Shown one piece after another: positions 56,794 to 64,000 of a stretch of 64,000 nt of DNA (position 1 is its first letter; every line of letters starts with the position of its first letter). The DNA is taken from NCBI RefSeq assembly GCF_012926525.1, contig NZ_JABBNI010000011.1:62001-126000 (forward strand), read 5' to 3'. The position numbers were made by a program, and so were the translations under genes. A model generated the notes under the pieces. The model saw nothing but the letters and a program-made list of their open reading frames with translations. It was not told the DNA's origin and made no database searches. The stretch is from Clostridium muellerianum (GTDB lineage: Bacteria > Bacillota > Clostridia > Clostridiales > Clostridiaceae).

Positions 56794-58662
56794 GTGTTTG
56801 ACTTTGAATATCATTTGAAGGTTTTACCTGATAAGCCAGGGGTTTATTTAATGAAAAATAACTTAGGTGAAATAATTTATGTCGGTAAGGCTAAAGTATT
56901 GAAAAATAGAGTAAAGCAGTATTTTCAAAATTCACGAAGCCATTCTGAAAAAGTGAAGGCAATGGTAAAAAATATTGCTGAATTTGAATATATAGTAACA
57001 GATTCTGAAATGGAAGCTTTAATTTTAGAATGCAATCTAATAAAAAAGTATACACCAAGATATAATATATTATTAAAAGATGATAAGCATTATCCTTTTA
57101 TAAAAATTACTACCAATGAAGATTTTCCAAGAATATTTGTAACTAGGATTTTGGCTAAGGATGGTGGAAAGTATTTTGGTCCATATACAGATTCTTCAGC
57201 AGTTTATGAAACTATAGAACTTTTGAAGAAAGTATTTCCAATAAGGACCTGTAGAAAGTTGATAAAAGAGAACAGCGAAAAAGTAAGACCTTGTCTAAAT
57301 TATCATATAGGTTTATGTAAGGCACCTTGTGGTGGGAATATAACAAAATATGAATATAATAAAATGGTTTCTGATGTCATAGAATTATTATCGGGTAAGG
57401 ATAAGTTTATAATAAGTTCATTAAGAAATGACATGGAAAAAGCTTCTGAAAATTTAGAGTTTGAAAAGGCAGCAGCATTAAGAGATAAAATTATGGCTGT
57501 AAATAAAATTACAGAGAAACAAAAAATAATAACTGGAAACTTTGAAGATGAAGATTTTATTAATGTTTATAGTGATGAAAAAGACAGCTGTATTCAGGTG
57601 TTTTTTTTGAGAAATGGTAAGATAACAGGGAGAGAACATTTTATTATAGAAAGTACGGAAGGTACTAATAGTAAGGAAATAATAGCTGATTTTATAAAAG
57701 GATTTTATGGCGGAACTGCATACATACCTAAAACATTGTATGTTCCTGAGGTGGAAGATCAAATGTTGTTAGAGCAGTGGTTGGCAATAAAAAAGGGATC
57801 TAAAGCAAGTATAAAGATTCCTCAAAAAGGAAGCAAGAAAGATACCTTGAATTTAGTACAAAAAAATGCAAAAATGACTTTAGAAAACTTTAAATTAAAA
57901 TTTATTCAGGATAGAAAATTGTATGATGAGTCATTAAAAGATTTATCTAATATACTGGAATTAGATAGTGCAGCTCATAGAATAGAAGCTTATGATATAT
58001 CAAATATTCAAGGGGTAGATTCAGTAGGTACTATGGTAGTCTTTGAAGAAGGAAGACCTAAAAATAGTGATTATAGAAGATTTAAAATAAACACAGTAAA
58101 AGGTGCTAATGATTATGAAAGCATGCGTGAAATTTTAAGCAGAAGATTTCAGCACGGTTTAGATGAAATAGAGAAGATACAAAAAACTAAATTAGAATTA
58201 AGTGCGGGAAGGTTTTGTATATTTCCTGATTTAATTCTTATGGATGGAGGAAAGGGTCAAGTTAATATTGCACTAGAAGTCTTAAAAAGTTTTAATATAC
58301 ATATACCTGTTTGCGGCATGGTTAAGGATGATAAGCATAATACAAGAGGACTTATATACAATAACGAAGAAATTTTAATAGATTCACATTCTAATGTTAT
58401 GAAACTTATTACTAGAATACAGGATGAAGTTCATAGATTTGCTATAACTTATCACAGAAGTTTAAGGAATAAAAGAATTCTTCACTCCATACTGGAGGAT
58501 ATACCAAATGTAGGAGAAAAGAGAAGAAAGGAACTTTTAAAGAGTTTTGGAAGTATAGAAAATATAAAAACTGCAAAATATTCAGAACTTATAAATGTGC
58601 CTTCTATTGATAGGAAGGCAGCAGAAAGTATCATAGAGTATTTTAAAAATAATAGCAAGTAG
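56794..58662 (+). CDS. uvrC: UvrABC system protein C
   Basis: Dual-incision nuclease of nucleotide excision repair. The GIY-YIG domain is in PDKPGVYLMKNNLGEIIYVG, the UVR motif in LEFEKAAALRDKIM, the RNase H-like nuclease in AYDISNIQGVDSVGTMVVF and LMDGGKGQVN, and the helix-hairpin-helix at the C-terminus (IPNVGEKRRKELLKSFGS). At 622 aa it is complete. The GTG start follows TAGGAGTGAT. Confidence 0.95.
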   Translation: MFDFEYHLKVLPDKPGVYLMKNNLGEIIYVGKAKVLKNRVKQYFQNSRSHSEKVKAMVKNIAEFEYIVTDSEMEALILECNLIKKYTPRYNILLKDDKHYPFIKITTNEDFPRIFVTRILAKDGGKYFGPYTDSSAVYETIELLKKVFPIRTCRKLIKENSEKVRPCLNYHIGLCKAPCGGNITKYEYNKMVSDVIELLSGKDKFIISSLRNDMEKASENLEFEKAAALRDKIMAVNKITEKQKIITGNFEDEDFINVYSDEKDSCIQVFFLRNGKITGREHFIIESTEGTNSKEIIADFIKGFYGGTAYIPKTLYVPEVEDQMLLEQWLAIKKGSKASIKIPQKGSKKDTLNLVQKNAKMTLENFKLKFIQDRKLYDESLKDLSNILELDSAAHRIEAYDISNIQGVDSVGTMVVFEEGRPKNSDYRRFKINTVKGANDYESMREILSRRFQHGLDEIEKIQKTKLELSAGRFCIFPDLILMDGGKGQVNIALEVLKSFNIHIPVCGMVKDDKHNTRGLIYNNEEILIDSHSNVMKLITRIQDEVHRFAITYHRSLRNKRILHSILEDIPNVGEKRRKELLKSFGSIENIKTAKYSELINVPSIDRKAAESIIEYFKNNSK

Positions 58663-58770
58663 AGTATTTAAAGAAAACTTATAAGCTATTTCAGATAAAT
58701 CTTGATTAAGCATAATACATACATTATACTAGATATGATACATAATTTTAATTTTCAAGGAGAATATGTA

Positions 58771-59685
58771 ATGAATAAATTTAAAAATTTTAGTACAAAG
58801 TTAGCTAAAATATTAGATCCAAGAGATATAAAAATAGATGAACCTATGAAAAATCATACATCTTTTAAGGTTGGAGGACCAGTAGATATACTTGTTACCC
58901 CTGAAAGCTTTAAACAGGTTACAGATGTTGTAGGCTTTTGTAAGGAAGAAGGAATACCTTATTATATAGTAGGTAATGGATCAAATTTATTAGTAAAAGA
59001 TGGTGGAATAAGGGGCATAGTTATTAAACTTTGTAAGTTAGATGCAATAAAAGTAAAAGATGATAGAATAATTGTTCAGAGCGGCGTAACCTTAAAGGAA
59101 GTATCAGAAGTTGCTATGGAAAATTGTTTAACAGGTTTTGAATTTGCATGCGGTATTCCAGGAAGTATTGGTGGTGCAGCTGCCATGAATGCTGGTGCAT
59201 ATAATGGCGAAATTGTAAATGTAATAGAGAGTGCTAAAATTATAGATCAGGATGGAAACATAAGAGATTTAGATAAAGAATCATTAGAACTTGGATATAG
59301 AAGAAGTTCTATATTAAAGTATGGTTATACAGTGCTTGAAGTAACCCTTAAGCTTGATAAAGGTGATTGTAGTAAAATAAAGGATAGAATAGATGACTTA
59401 AATAGGAGAAGAAGCGAGAAACAACCATTAGAATATGCTTCAGCAGGTAGTACATTTAAGAGACCAGAAGGTTATTTTGCTGCAAAACTTATAGAGGACA
59501 GTGGGTTAAAAGGAGTAAGTGTTGGTGATGCAGAAGTATCTAAAAAGCATTCAGGGTTTATAATAAATAAGGGAAATGCTACAGCAAAAGATATTTTAGA
59601 TTTAATATCTGTTGTTCAGCAAAAAGTTAAAGAAAATTTTGATGTAGAGCTTTTAACTGAAGTTAGAATATTGGGGGAAGAATAG
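58771..59685 (+). CDS. murB: UDP-N-acetylenolpyruvoylglucosamine reductase
   Basis: FAD-dependent second step of UDP-MurNAc synthesis. FAD-binding motifs are [16 protein letters not shown] and [20 protein letters not shown]. The catalytic serine is in [11 protein letters not shown] and the glutamate in [10 protein letters not shown]. The ATG at 58771 has CAAGGAGA upstream and gives 304 aa, the size of type IIb MurB; an ATG at 58702 would add an unrelated tail. A terminator follows. Confidence 0.94.
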   Translation: MNKFKNFSTKLAKILDPRDIKIDEPMKNHTSFKVGGPVDILVTPESFKQVTDVVGFCKEEGIPYYIVGNGSNLLVKDGGIRGIVIKLCKLDAIKVKDDRIIVQSGVTLKEVSEVAMENCLTGFEFACGIPGSIGGAAAMNAGAYNGEIVNVIESAKIIDQDGNIRDLDKESLELGYRRSSILKYGYTVLEVTLKLDKGDCSKIKDRIDDLNRRRSEKQPLEYASAGSTFKRPEGYFAAKLIEDSGLKGVSVGDAEVSKKHSGFIINKGNATAKDILDLISVVQQKVKENFDVELLTEVRILGEE

Positions 59686-59723
59686 TAAAAACAGTATTTA
59701 GTTTTTAAAATTATAGTATAAAG

Positions 59724-59768
59724 AATGGAGAATTTAGCAGTAAAGTCTATGTTAAATTCTCCATTTTA
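59724..59768 (+). terminator. terminator after murB
   Basis: AATGGAGAATTTA is the exact complement of TAAATTCTCCATT, with T-rich sequence after it. Confidence 0.8.
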
Positions 59769-59881
59769 TATTCTATTCCTTCTTCAAAATTGTTGTGTTA
59801 TAATTATAAAGTAAAAATTCACTTAAATAGGGATTAAATTTTAACAACTTACGTAATTTACTACTTATTGGAGGTTTAGCT

Positions 59882-60766
59882 ATGAGATTTGTTATAGTAA
59901 CAGGACTATCAGGTGCAGGTAAAACTCAAGCTATAAGGAACTTGGAAGACTTGGGATATTTTTGTGTAGATAATCTTCCACCTACGCTAATACCTAAGTT
60001 TGCAGAAGCTTGTTATCAAACTGATGGTAAAATAGACAGAATAGCTTTAGTTATAGATATAAGAGGTGGAAAATTTTTTGATGATTTGTTTGAAAGCCTA
60101 AAGCTTTTAAGAGATCAAGGATATAAATATGAGATTTTATTTTTAGATGCTTCTGATGAAGTATTAATAAAAAGATTTAAGGAGTCTAGAAGAAAGCATC
60201 CTTTGGCTCCAGATGGCAGAATACTAAATGGTATATTAATGGAGAGAAATAAGCTAAGAGAAGTAAAAGATAGAGCAGATAATATTATTGATACTTCAAA
60301 ACTTGCCACAAGAGAACTTAGAGAAAAAATTACAGAGATATATGCAGAGGAAGGTCAATTAGAAACTCAACTTATGATAACAGTACTTTCTTTTGGCTTT
60401 AAATATGGCATACCGGTGGATTCTGATTTAGTGTTTGATGTAAGATTTTTACCAAATCCATATTACATACCAGAACTAAAAAAATATTCAGGTAATGATA
60501 AGATGGTTAGTGACTATGTTATGAATTTTAAGGAAACCCAACAGTTTATAGATAAGTTGGAAGATATATTGGAGTTTTTAATTCCAAATTATTTAAAAGA
60601 AGGTAAAAGACAGCTAATAGTATCTATTGGATGCACAGGTGGGCGACATAGATCTGTGACTATTGCTAATTCTATTTACGAAAAATTAAAAAAGGATGGA
60701 CACAAGGTTAACATAGATCATAGAGATATAGAAGAAGATGTTAACAAAGGTGGTAAAAAGCTATGA
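59882..60766 (+). CDS. rapZ: RapZ (YvcJ) nucleotide-binding RNase adaptor
   Basis: P-loop protein linked with small-RNA control and UDP-GlcNAc metabolism. Walker A is [18 protein letters not shown], Walker B-like LVIDIRGG, and the C-terminal domain has [17 protein letters not shown]. At 294 aa it is full length. TTGGAGG precedes the ATG. It heads the conserved rapZ-glmR-whiA operon and overlaps the next gene by 4 bp. Confidence 0.93.
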   Translation: MRFVIVTGLSGAGKTQAIRNLEDLGYFCVDNLPPTLIPKFAEACYQTDGKIDRIALVIDIRGGKFFDDLFESLKLLRDQGYKYEILFLDASDEVLIKRFKESRRKHPLAPDGRILNGILMERNKLREVKDRADNIIDTSKLATRELREKITEIYAEEGQLETQLMITVLSFGFKYGIPVDSDLVFDVRFLPNPYYIPELKKYSGNDKMVSDYVMNFKETQQFIDKLEDILEFLIPNYLKEGKRQLIVSIGCTGGRHRSVTIANSIYEKLKKDGHKVNIDHRDIEEDVNKGGKKL

Positions 60767-62097
60767 AAATAGTAGATTGGCTTAGGCCTGGTATAAAAGT
60801 TAAGAGATGGGTTATGCTTGGCAGTATGGGAATATTGTTTATTGTATTTGGTGTACTAGAATTTGTAAATAGAAGGCTTTATAGTATTTATTATATATCC
60901 TTTTATTTATTTTTAATTGCATCAGGAGTATTTGTTTTATATGTATCTATAATGCAGGGAATGCGTTCAATAATTGCACTAATAAATAAGGGATATCTGA
61001 ATGTATCAATAGATTCTAGAAAACTTGAGAATCTTATATATGAAAAAAGACTTTTAGTAAAAGGACCTAAAGTTGTAGTTATAGGTGGAGGAACAGGATT
61101 ATCAACTATGCTTAGGGGTTTAAAATATTATACTTCTAACATAACAGCTATAGTTACAGTAGCAGATGATGGAGGAGGATCTGGGGACTTAAGAGAGGAT
61201 CTTGGGATGCTCCCTCCAGGTGATATAAGAAACTGCATTCTTGCATTGGCAGATACTGAGCCATTAATGGAAGATTTGCTTCAATATAGATTTAAAGATG
61301 GAAGATTAAAAAATCAGAGCTTCGGTAACTTATTTTTAGCGGCTATGGATGGGATATCCAGTAATTTTGAAGAAGCTGTTCATAAAATGAGTTCTGTTCT
61401 CGCTGTAACAGGAAAGGTTATGCCAGTTACTTTGGATAATGTAATCTTAAAAGCAAAACTAAAAAATGGAGCTATTGTGGCAGGTGAATCTAATATTCCT
61501 GATGAAGCTATAAAGCAAAATACATCTATTGATAAAATATTTATAGAACCTAAAAATGCAAAACCACTTAAAGAAGCTATAGATGCTATAATGGAAGCAG
61601 ATGCAATAATACTTGGACCAGGAAGTCTTTATACCAGTGTTATTCCTAATCTTCTAGTTAAGGATATAGCTGAAGCTGTTAAAAAAACTAATGCTATAAA
61701 ATTGTATGTATCAAATATAATGACGCAGCGAGGAGAAACAGATGGCTTTGGTGTAGAGGATCATATAAAGGCCATATTTAAGCATGCAGGTAATGGAATA
61801 ATAGATTATGTTGTTATAAACATAGGTAAAATAGACGATGAATTGGAAGGCAAGTATAAAGAAGAAACTTCACATTTAGTTAAAATAGATAATGTTGATG
61901 AACTAAAAAAATTAAATGTAAATGTTATAGAAGGTGACTTTATAAGAATCAAAAATGGACTTATAAGACATAATTCTGAAAAACTTGCTTCAATACTAAT
62001 AGAAACTATTATGGAGAAAAAACTTCTATTCGATAGAAGAAAGATTATTGAGTATTTCTATTTATCAGAAAGATTAAAACAAAATAAGAATAAATAG
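60763..62097 (+). CDS. gluconeogenesis factor GlmR (YvcK)
   Basis: A UDP-sugar-binding regulator of carbon partition toward cell-wall precursors. The nucleotide-binding motif [20 protein letters not shown], the region [20 protein letters not shown] and the later [15 protein letters not shown] are diagnostic. Unlike the Bacillus protein it has an N-terminal extension with two membrane helices in the first ~75 residues, a form seen in clostridia. Its ATG overlaps the rapZ stop (ATGA). Confidence 0.92.
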   Translation: MKIVDWLRPGIKVKRWVMLGSMGILFIVFGVLEFVNRRLYSIYYISFYLFLIASGVFVLYVSIMQGMRSIIALINKGYLNVSIDSRKLENLIYEKRLLVKGPKVVVIGGGTGLSTMLRGLKYYTSNITAIVTVADDGGGSGDLREDLGMLPPGDIRNCILALADTEPLMEDLLQYRFKDGRLKNQSFGNLFLAAMDGISSNFEEAVHKMSSVLAVTGKVMPVTLDNVILKAKLKNGAIVAGESNIPDEAIKQNTSIDKIFIEPKNAKPLKEAIDAIMEADAIILGPGSLYTSVIPNLLVKDIAEAVKKTNAIKLYVSNIMTQRGETDGFGVEDHIKAIFKHAGNGIIDYVVINIGKIDDELEGKYKEETSHLVKIDNVDELKKLNVNVIEGDFIRIKNGLIRHNSEKLASILIETIMEKKLLFDRRKIIEYFYLSERLKQNKNK

Positions 62098-62107
62098 GAG
62101 AATAAAG

Positions 62108-63061
62108 ATGTCATTTTCACTGAAGGTAAAAAATGAAGTTTGTAGATATGTAGAAATGAGTAAAGAAGAATCAATAGCAGAGCTATCTGCAATAATGAAA
62201 GTCAGTGGCACAGTATTACTTGGAGGAAACAAACAATTTAGTTTTAAGGTTACCACTGAAAATCCAGCTATTGCTAGGTTTGTATTTAAGTTATTAAAGG
62301 ATCATTTCAATATTCATACAAAAATAATGGTAAAGAAAAGTAATTCTTTAAAAAAGAATAATGTATATATGATTTTAATTACGGAAGAAATGGGTGTAAA
62401 AGATCTTTTAAAAGAAGTAGGGTTATTAAAGGAAAATGAAAATGTATTTTCATTAGATTATAGTATACCTAAAAATATTTTAGAAAGTGAAAATTGTAAA
62501 AGAGCTTATATTAGGGGAGCTTTTTTGGGTGGTGGAAGCATAAGCAATCCTGAAAAAACTTACCATTTAGAATTTGTCACTCATGATAATGAATACGCAG
62601 AGGATTTAAGTTTGCTTATAAATAAGTATGGATTAAATTCAAAAGTAATACAGAGAAAAAGCAGTTTTATAGTTTATATTAAAGAAGGAGAACAAATAGT
62701 AGATTTATTAAATATAATAAGTGCGCACTCTTCACTTTTAGAATTAGAAAATGTAAGAATAATGAAAGAGATGAGAAACAATGTAAATAGGCTTGTTAAC
62801 TGTGAAACTGCTAATTTAAGTAAAACTGTAAATGCAGCAGTAAGACAAGTTGAAAGTATAAAAATCATTCAGAAAGAAATTGGTCTTGCTAGGCTTCCTA
62901 AAAATTTGAGAGAAATTGCAGAACTTAGATTAAGTTATCCTGATGAATCTCTAAAGGAATTAGGAGAAATGCTAAATCCACCTGTAGGTAAGTCAGGAGT
63001 TAATCATAGGCTTAGAAGAATAGAAAAAATAGCAGAGGAAGTTAGAAAAGAAGGAAGGTAG
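62108..63061 (+). CDS. whiA: WhiA DNA-binding regulator
   Basis: A protein combining a degenerate LAGLIDADG homing-endonuclease fold (RAYIRGAFLGGGSISNPEKT) with a C-terminal helix-turn-helix. The C-terminal motif is ELRLSYPDESLKELGEMLNP, then SGVNHRLRRI. It acts in sporulation (Streptomyces) and in cell division and chromosome segregation (Bacillus). At 317 aa it is full length. AGGAG precedes the ATG, ten bases after the glmR gene. Confidence 0.94.
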   Translation: MSFSLKVKNEVCRYVEMSKEESIAELSAIMKVSGTVLLGGNKQFSFKVTTENPAIARFVFKLLKDHFNIHTKIMVKKSNSLKKNNVYMILITEEMGVKDLLKEVGLLKENENVFSLDYSIPKNILESENCKRAYIRGAFLGGGSISNPEKTYHLEFVTHDNEYAEDLSLLINKYGLNSKVIQRKSSFIVYIKEGEQIVDLLNIISAHSSLLELENVRIMKEMRNNVNRLVNCETANLSKTVNAAVRQVESIKIIQKEIGLARLPKNLREIAELRLSYPDESLKELGEMLNPPVGKSGVNHRLRRIEKIAEEVRKEGR

Positions 63062-63070
63062 GCTGGGGGC

Positions 63071-64000
63071 ATGTCAAAGCATGAAGATATAATTAAGTAT
63101 ATACTTTCACTTGAGGTTGGGACTAAGATTTCTGTTAGAAGTATAGCTAGTGATTTAGGAGTTAGTGACGGAACTGCATACAGAGCAATAAAAGATTCTG
63201 ATGCTCTAGGTATAGTAACTACTATACCTAGAGTTGGAACTGTACGAATAGAAAAAGTAGAGAAAAAAAATATTGAAATGCTAACATATGGTGAAGTAAT
63301 AAATATTGTTGATGGGACACTATTAGGGGGAAAAGATGGTGTGTATAAAACCCTGCATAGGTTTGTTATAGGGGCTATGACCATTGATGCTATGGAGAAA
63401 TATTTAATAGCAGATTGCCTTCTTATAGTAGGTAATAGAGAAGAAGCTCAGGAATTAGCATTGATGAATCACTGTGGAGTGCTTATAACAGGAGGATTTA
63501 CATGCAGTGATAAAATAAAAAAGTTAGCTAATGAAAGATGCCTTCCTATAATATCTACTACTTACGATACATTTACTGTAGCTAGTATGATTAATAAAGC
63601 TATATCTGAAAATCTTATAAAAAAGGATATAGTTTTAGTTGAAGATATCCTGTGGTGGATGAAGACGGAAAGCTAATAGGTATAGTGACATTAAAAGAGT
63701 TATCTAATAGTGATGAATGTGAACTTGTAGGTAAGATAATGCATAAGGAACCTATAACAGTTACTCCGAAGACTACGGTAGCATATGCAGCCCATGTAAT
63801 GGCCTGGGAAGGTATTGAAATGTTTCCAGTAGTTAAGGGCAAGGCTTTAATTGGTGTAATAACTAGAAGAGATGTTATTAAAGCTCTTCAATACATGGAT
63901 AGACAGCCTCAAGTAGCGGAAACATTGGAGGATCTAGTGCTTAAGAATTTTGAATTCAAGTGTGACAATGATAAAGCATACTTTTTAGGAAAAGTAACTC
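63071..64000 (+). pseudogene. YtoI-like DRTGG/CBS regulator with an internal deletion and frameshift, cut by the right edge
   Basis: Residues 1-70 form a winged helix (KISVRSIASDLGVSDGTAYR). A DRTGG domain follows (EVINIVDGTLLGGKDGV, then NHCGVLITGGF). After KKDIVLVEDI near 63650 the frame is lost and stops at 63676. Another frame takes up immediately with PVVDEDGKLIGIVTLKEL and continues with a second CBS half (VAYAAHVMAWEGIEMFPVV) to the window edge. The first ~40 residues of CBS1 that normally lie between are absent. So this looks like an out-of-frame deletion of about 110-120 bp, unless it is an assembly error. A hotdog-fold domain would be expected beyond 64000. Confidence 0.75.

Overview
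The window is AT-rich, uses strong AGGAGG-type ribosome binding sites and has many TTG/GTG starts. It carries an endospore-former gene set: a SpoVE/RodA-type flippase/polymerase, a GerS-like lipoprotein next to alanine racemase, WhiA, RapZ and GlmR/YvcK, plus split transketolase subunits. This points to a Clostridium (sensu stricto) chromosome or a close relative. I cannot name the species.

Layout. (1) 1-6.2 kb: a YkuE-like membrane metallophosphoesterase, then an RND adaptor and pump, closed by a 167-bp hairpin element. (2) 6.2-9.5 kb: an accessory, mostly non-coding stretch with a G-rich tract, hairpins and one GHKL-type ATPase gene. (3) 9-17.5 kb: a Tn7-like transposition module of TnsA, a 59-residue small ORF, TnsB, TnsC, a TnsD/TniQ broken by one in-frame TGA, and a second intact TnsD/TniQ. 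(4) 17.5-20.1 kb: an IS21-family element (istA with a -1 frameshift in an A9 run, plus istB). (5) 20.3-25.2 kb: a T-box leader before a peptidase S51-like gene, an orphan microcompartment shell protein (PduB type), and a minus-strand group of a HAD phosphatase, a small membrane protein, a PAP2 phosphatase and an unknown protein. (6) 25-32.3 kb: a GlnK/GlnL-like two-component system next to an amino acid permease with three phased direct repeats; a GlpT transporter with a leader attenuator; and RNase Z.

(7) 32.9-64 kb: conserved clostridial core. In order: YihY family protein, two small unknowns, acpS, nnr (NAD(P)HX repair), gerS-like, alr, the mazEF-type endoAI/endoA toxin pair, split transketolase, ftsE-ftsX-ctp-PDZ protein-uvrB-uvrA, FHA-RodA/FtsW-PBP, a YhaM-like nuclease, a YdjM-like hydrolase, uvrC, murB, rapZ-glmR-whiA, and a ytoI-like gene whose first CBS domain is damaged, running off the right edge.

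The most unusual observation is a pair of 159-bp palindromic elements (24995-25153 and 55651-55809). They have exactly the same length, are colinear without gaps, lie in opposite orientations and share a conserved apical core. The second sits inside the loop of what looks like a pre-existing transcription terminator. Its pairing scheme uses G-U wobbles that work in one orientation only, which suggests a structured RNA or a mobile palindrome. The second accessory highlight is the Tn7-like module with two different TniQ target selectors and no CRISPR or Cascade genes in view.
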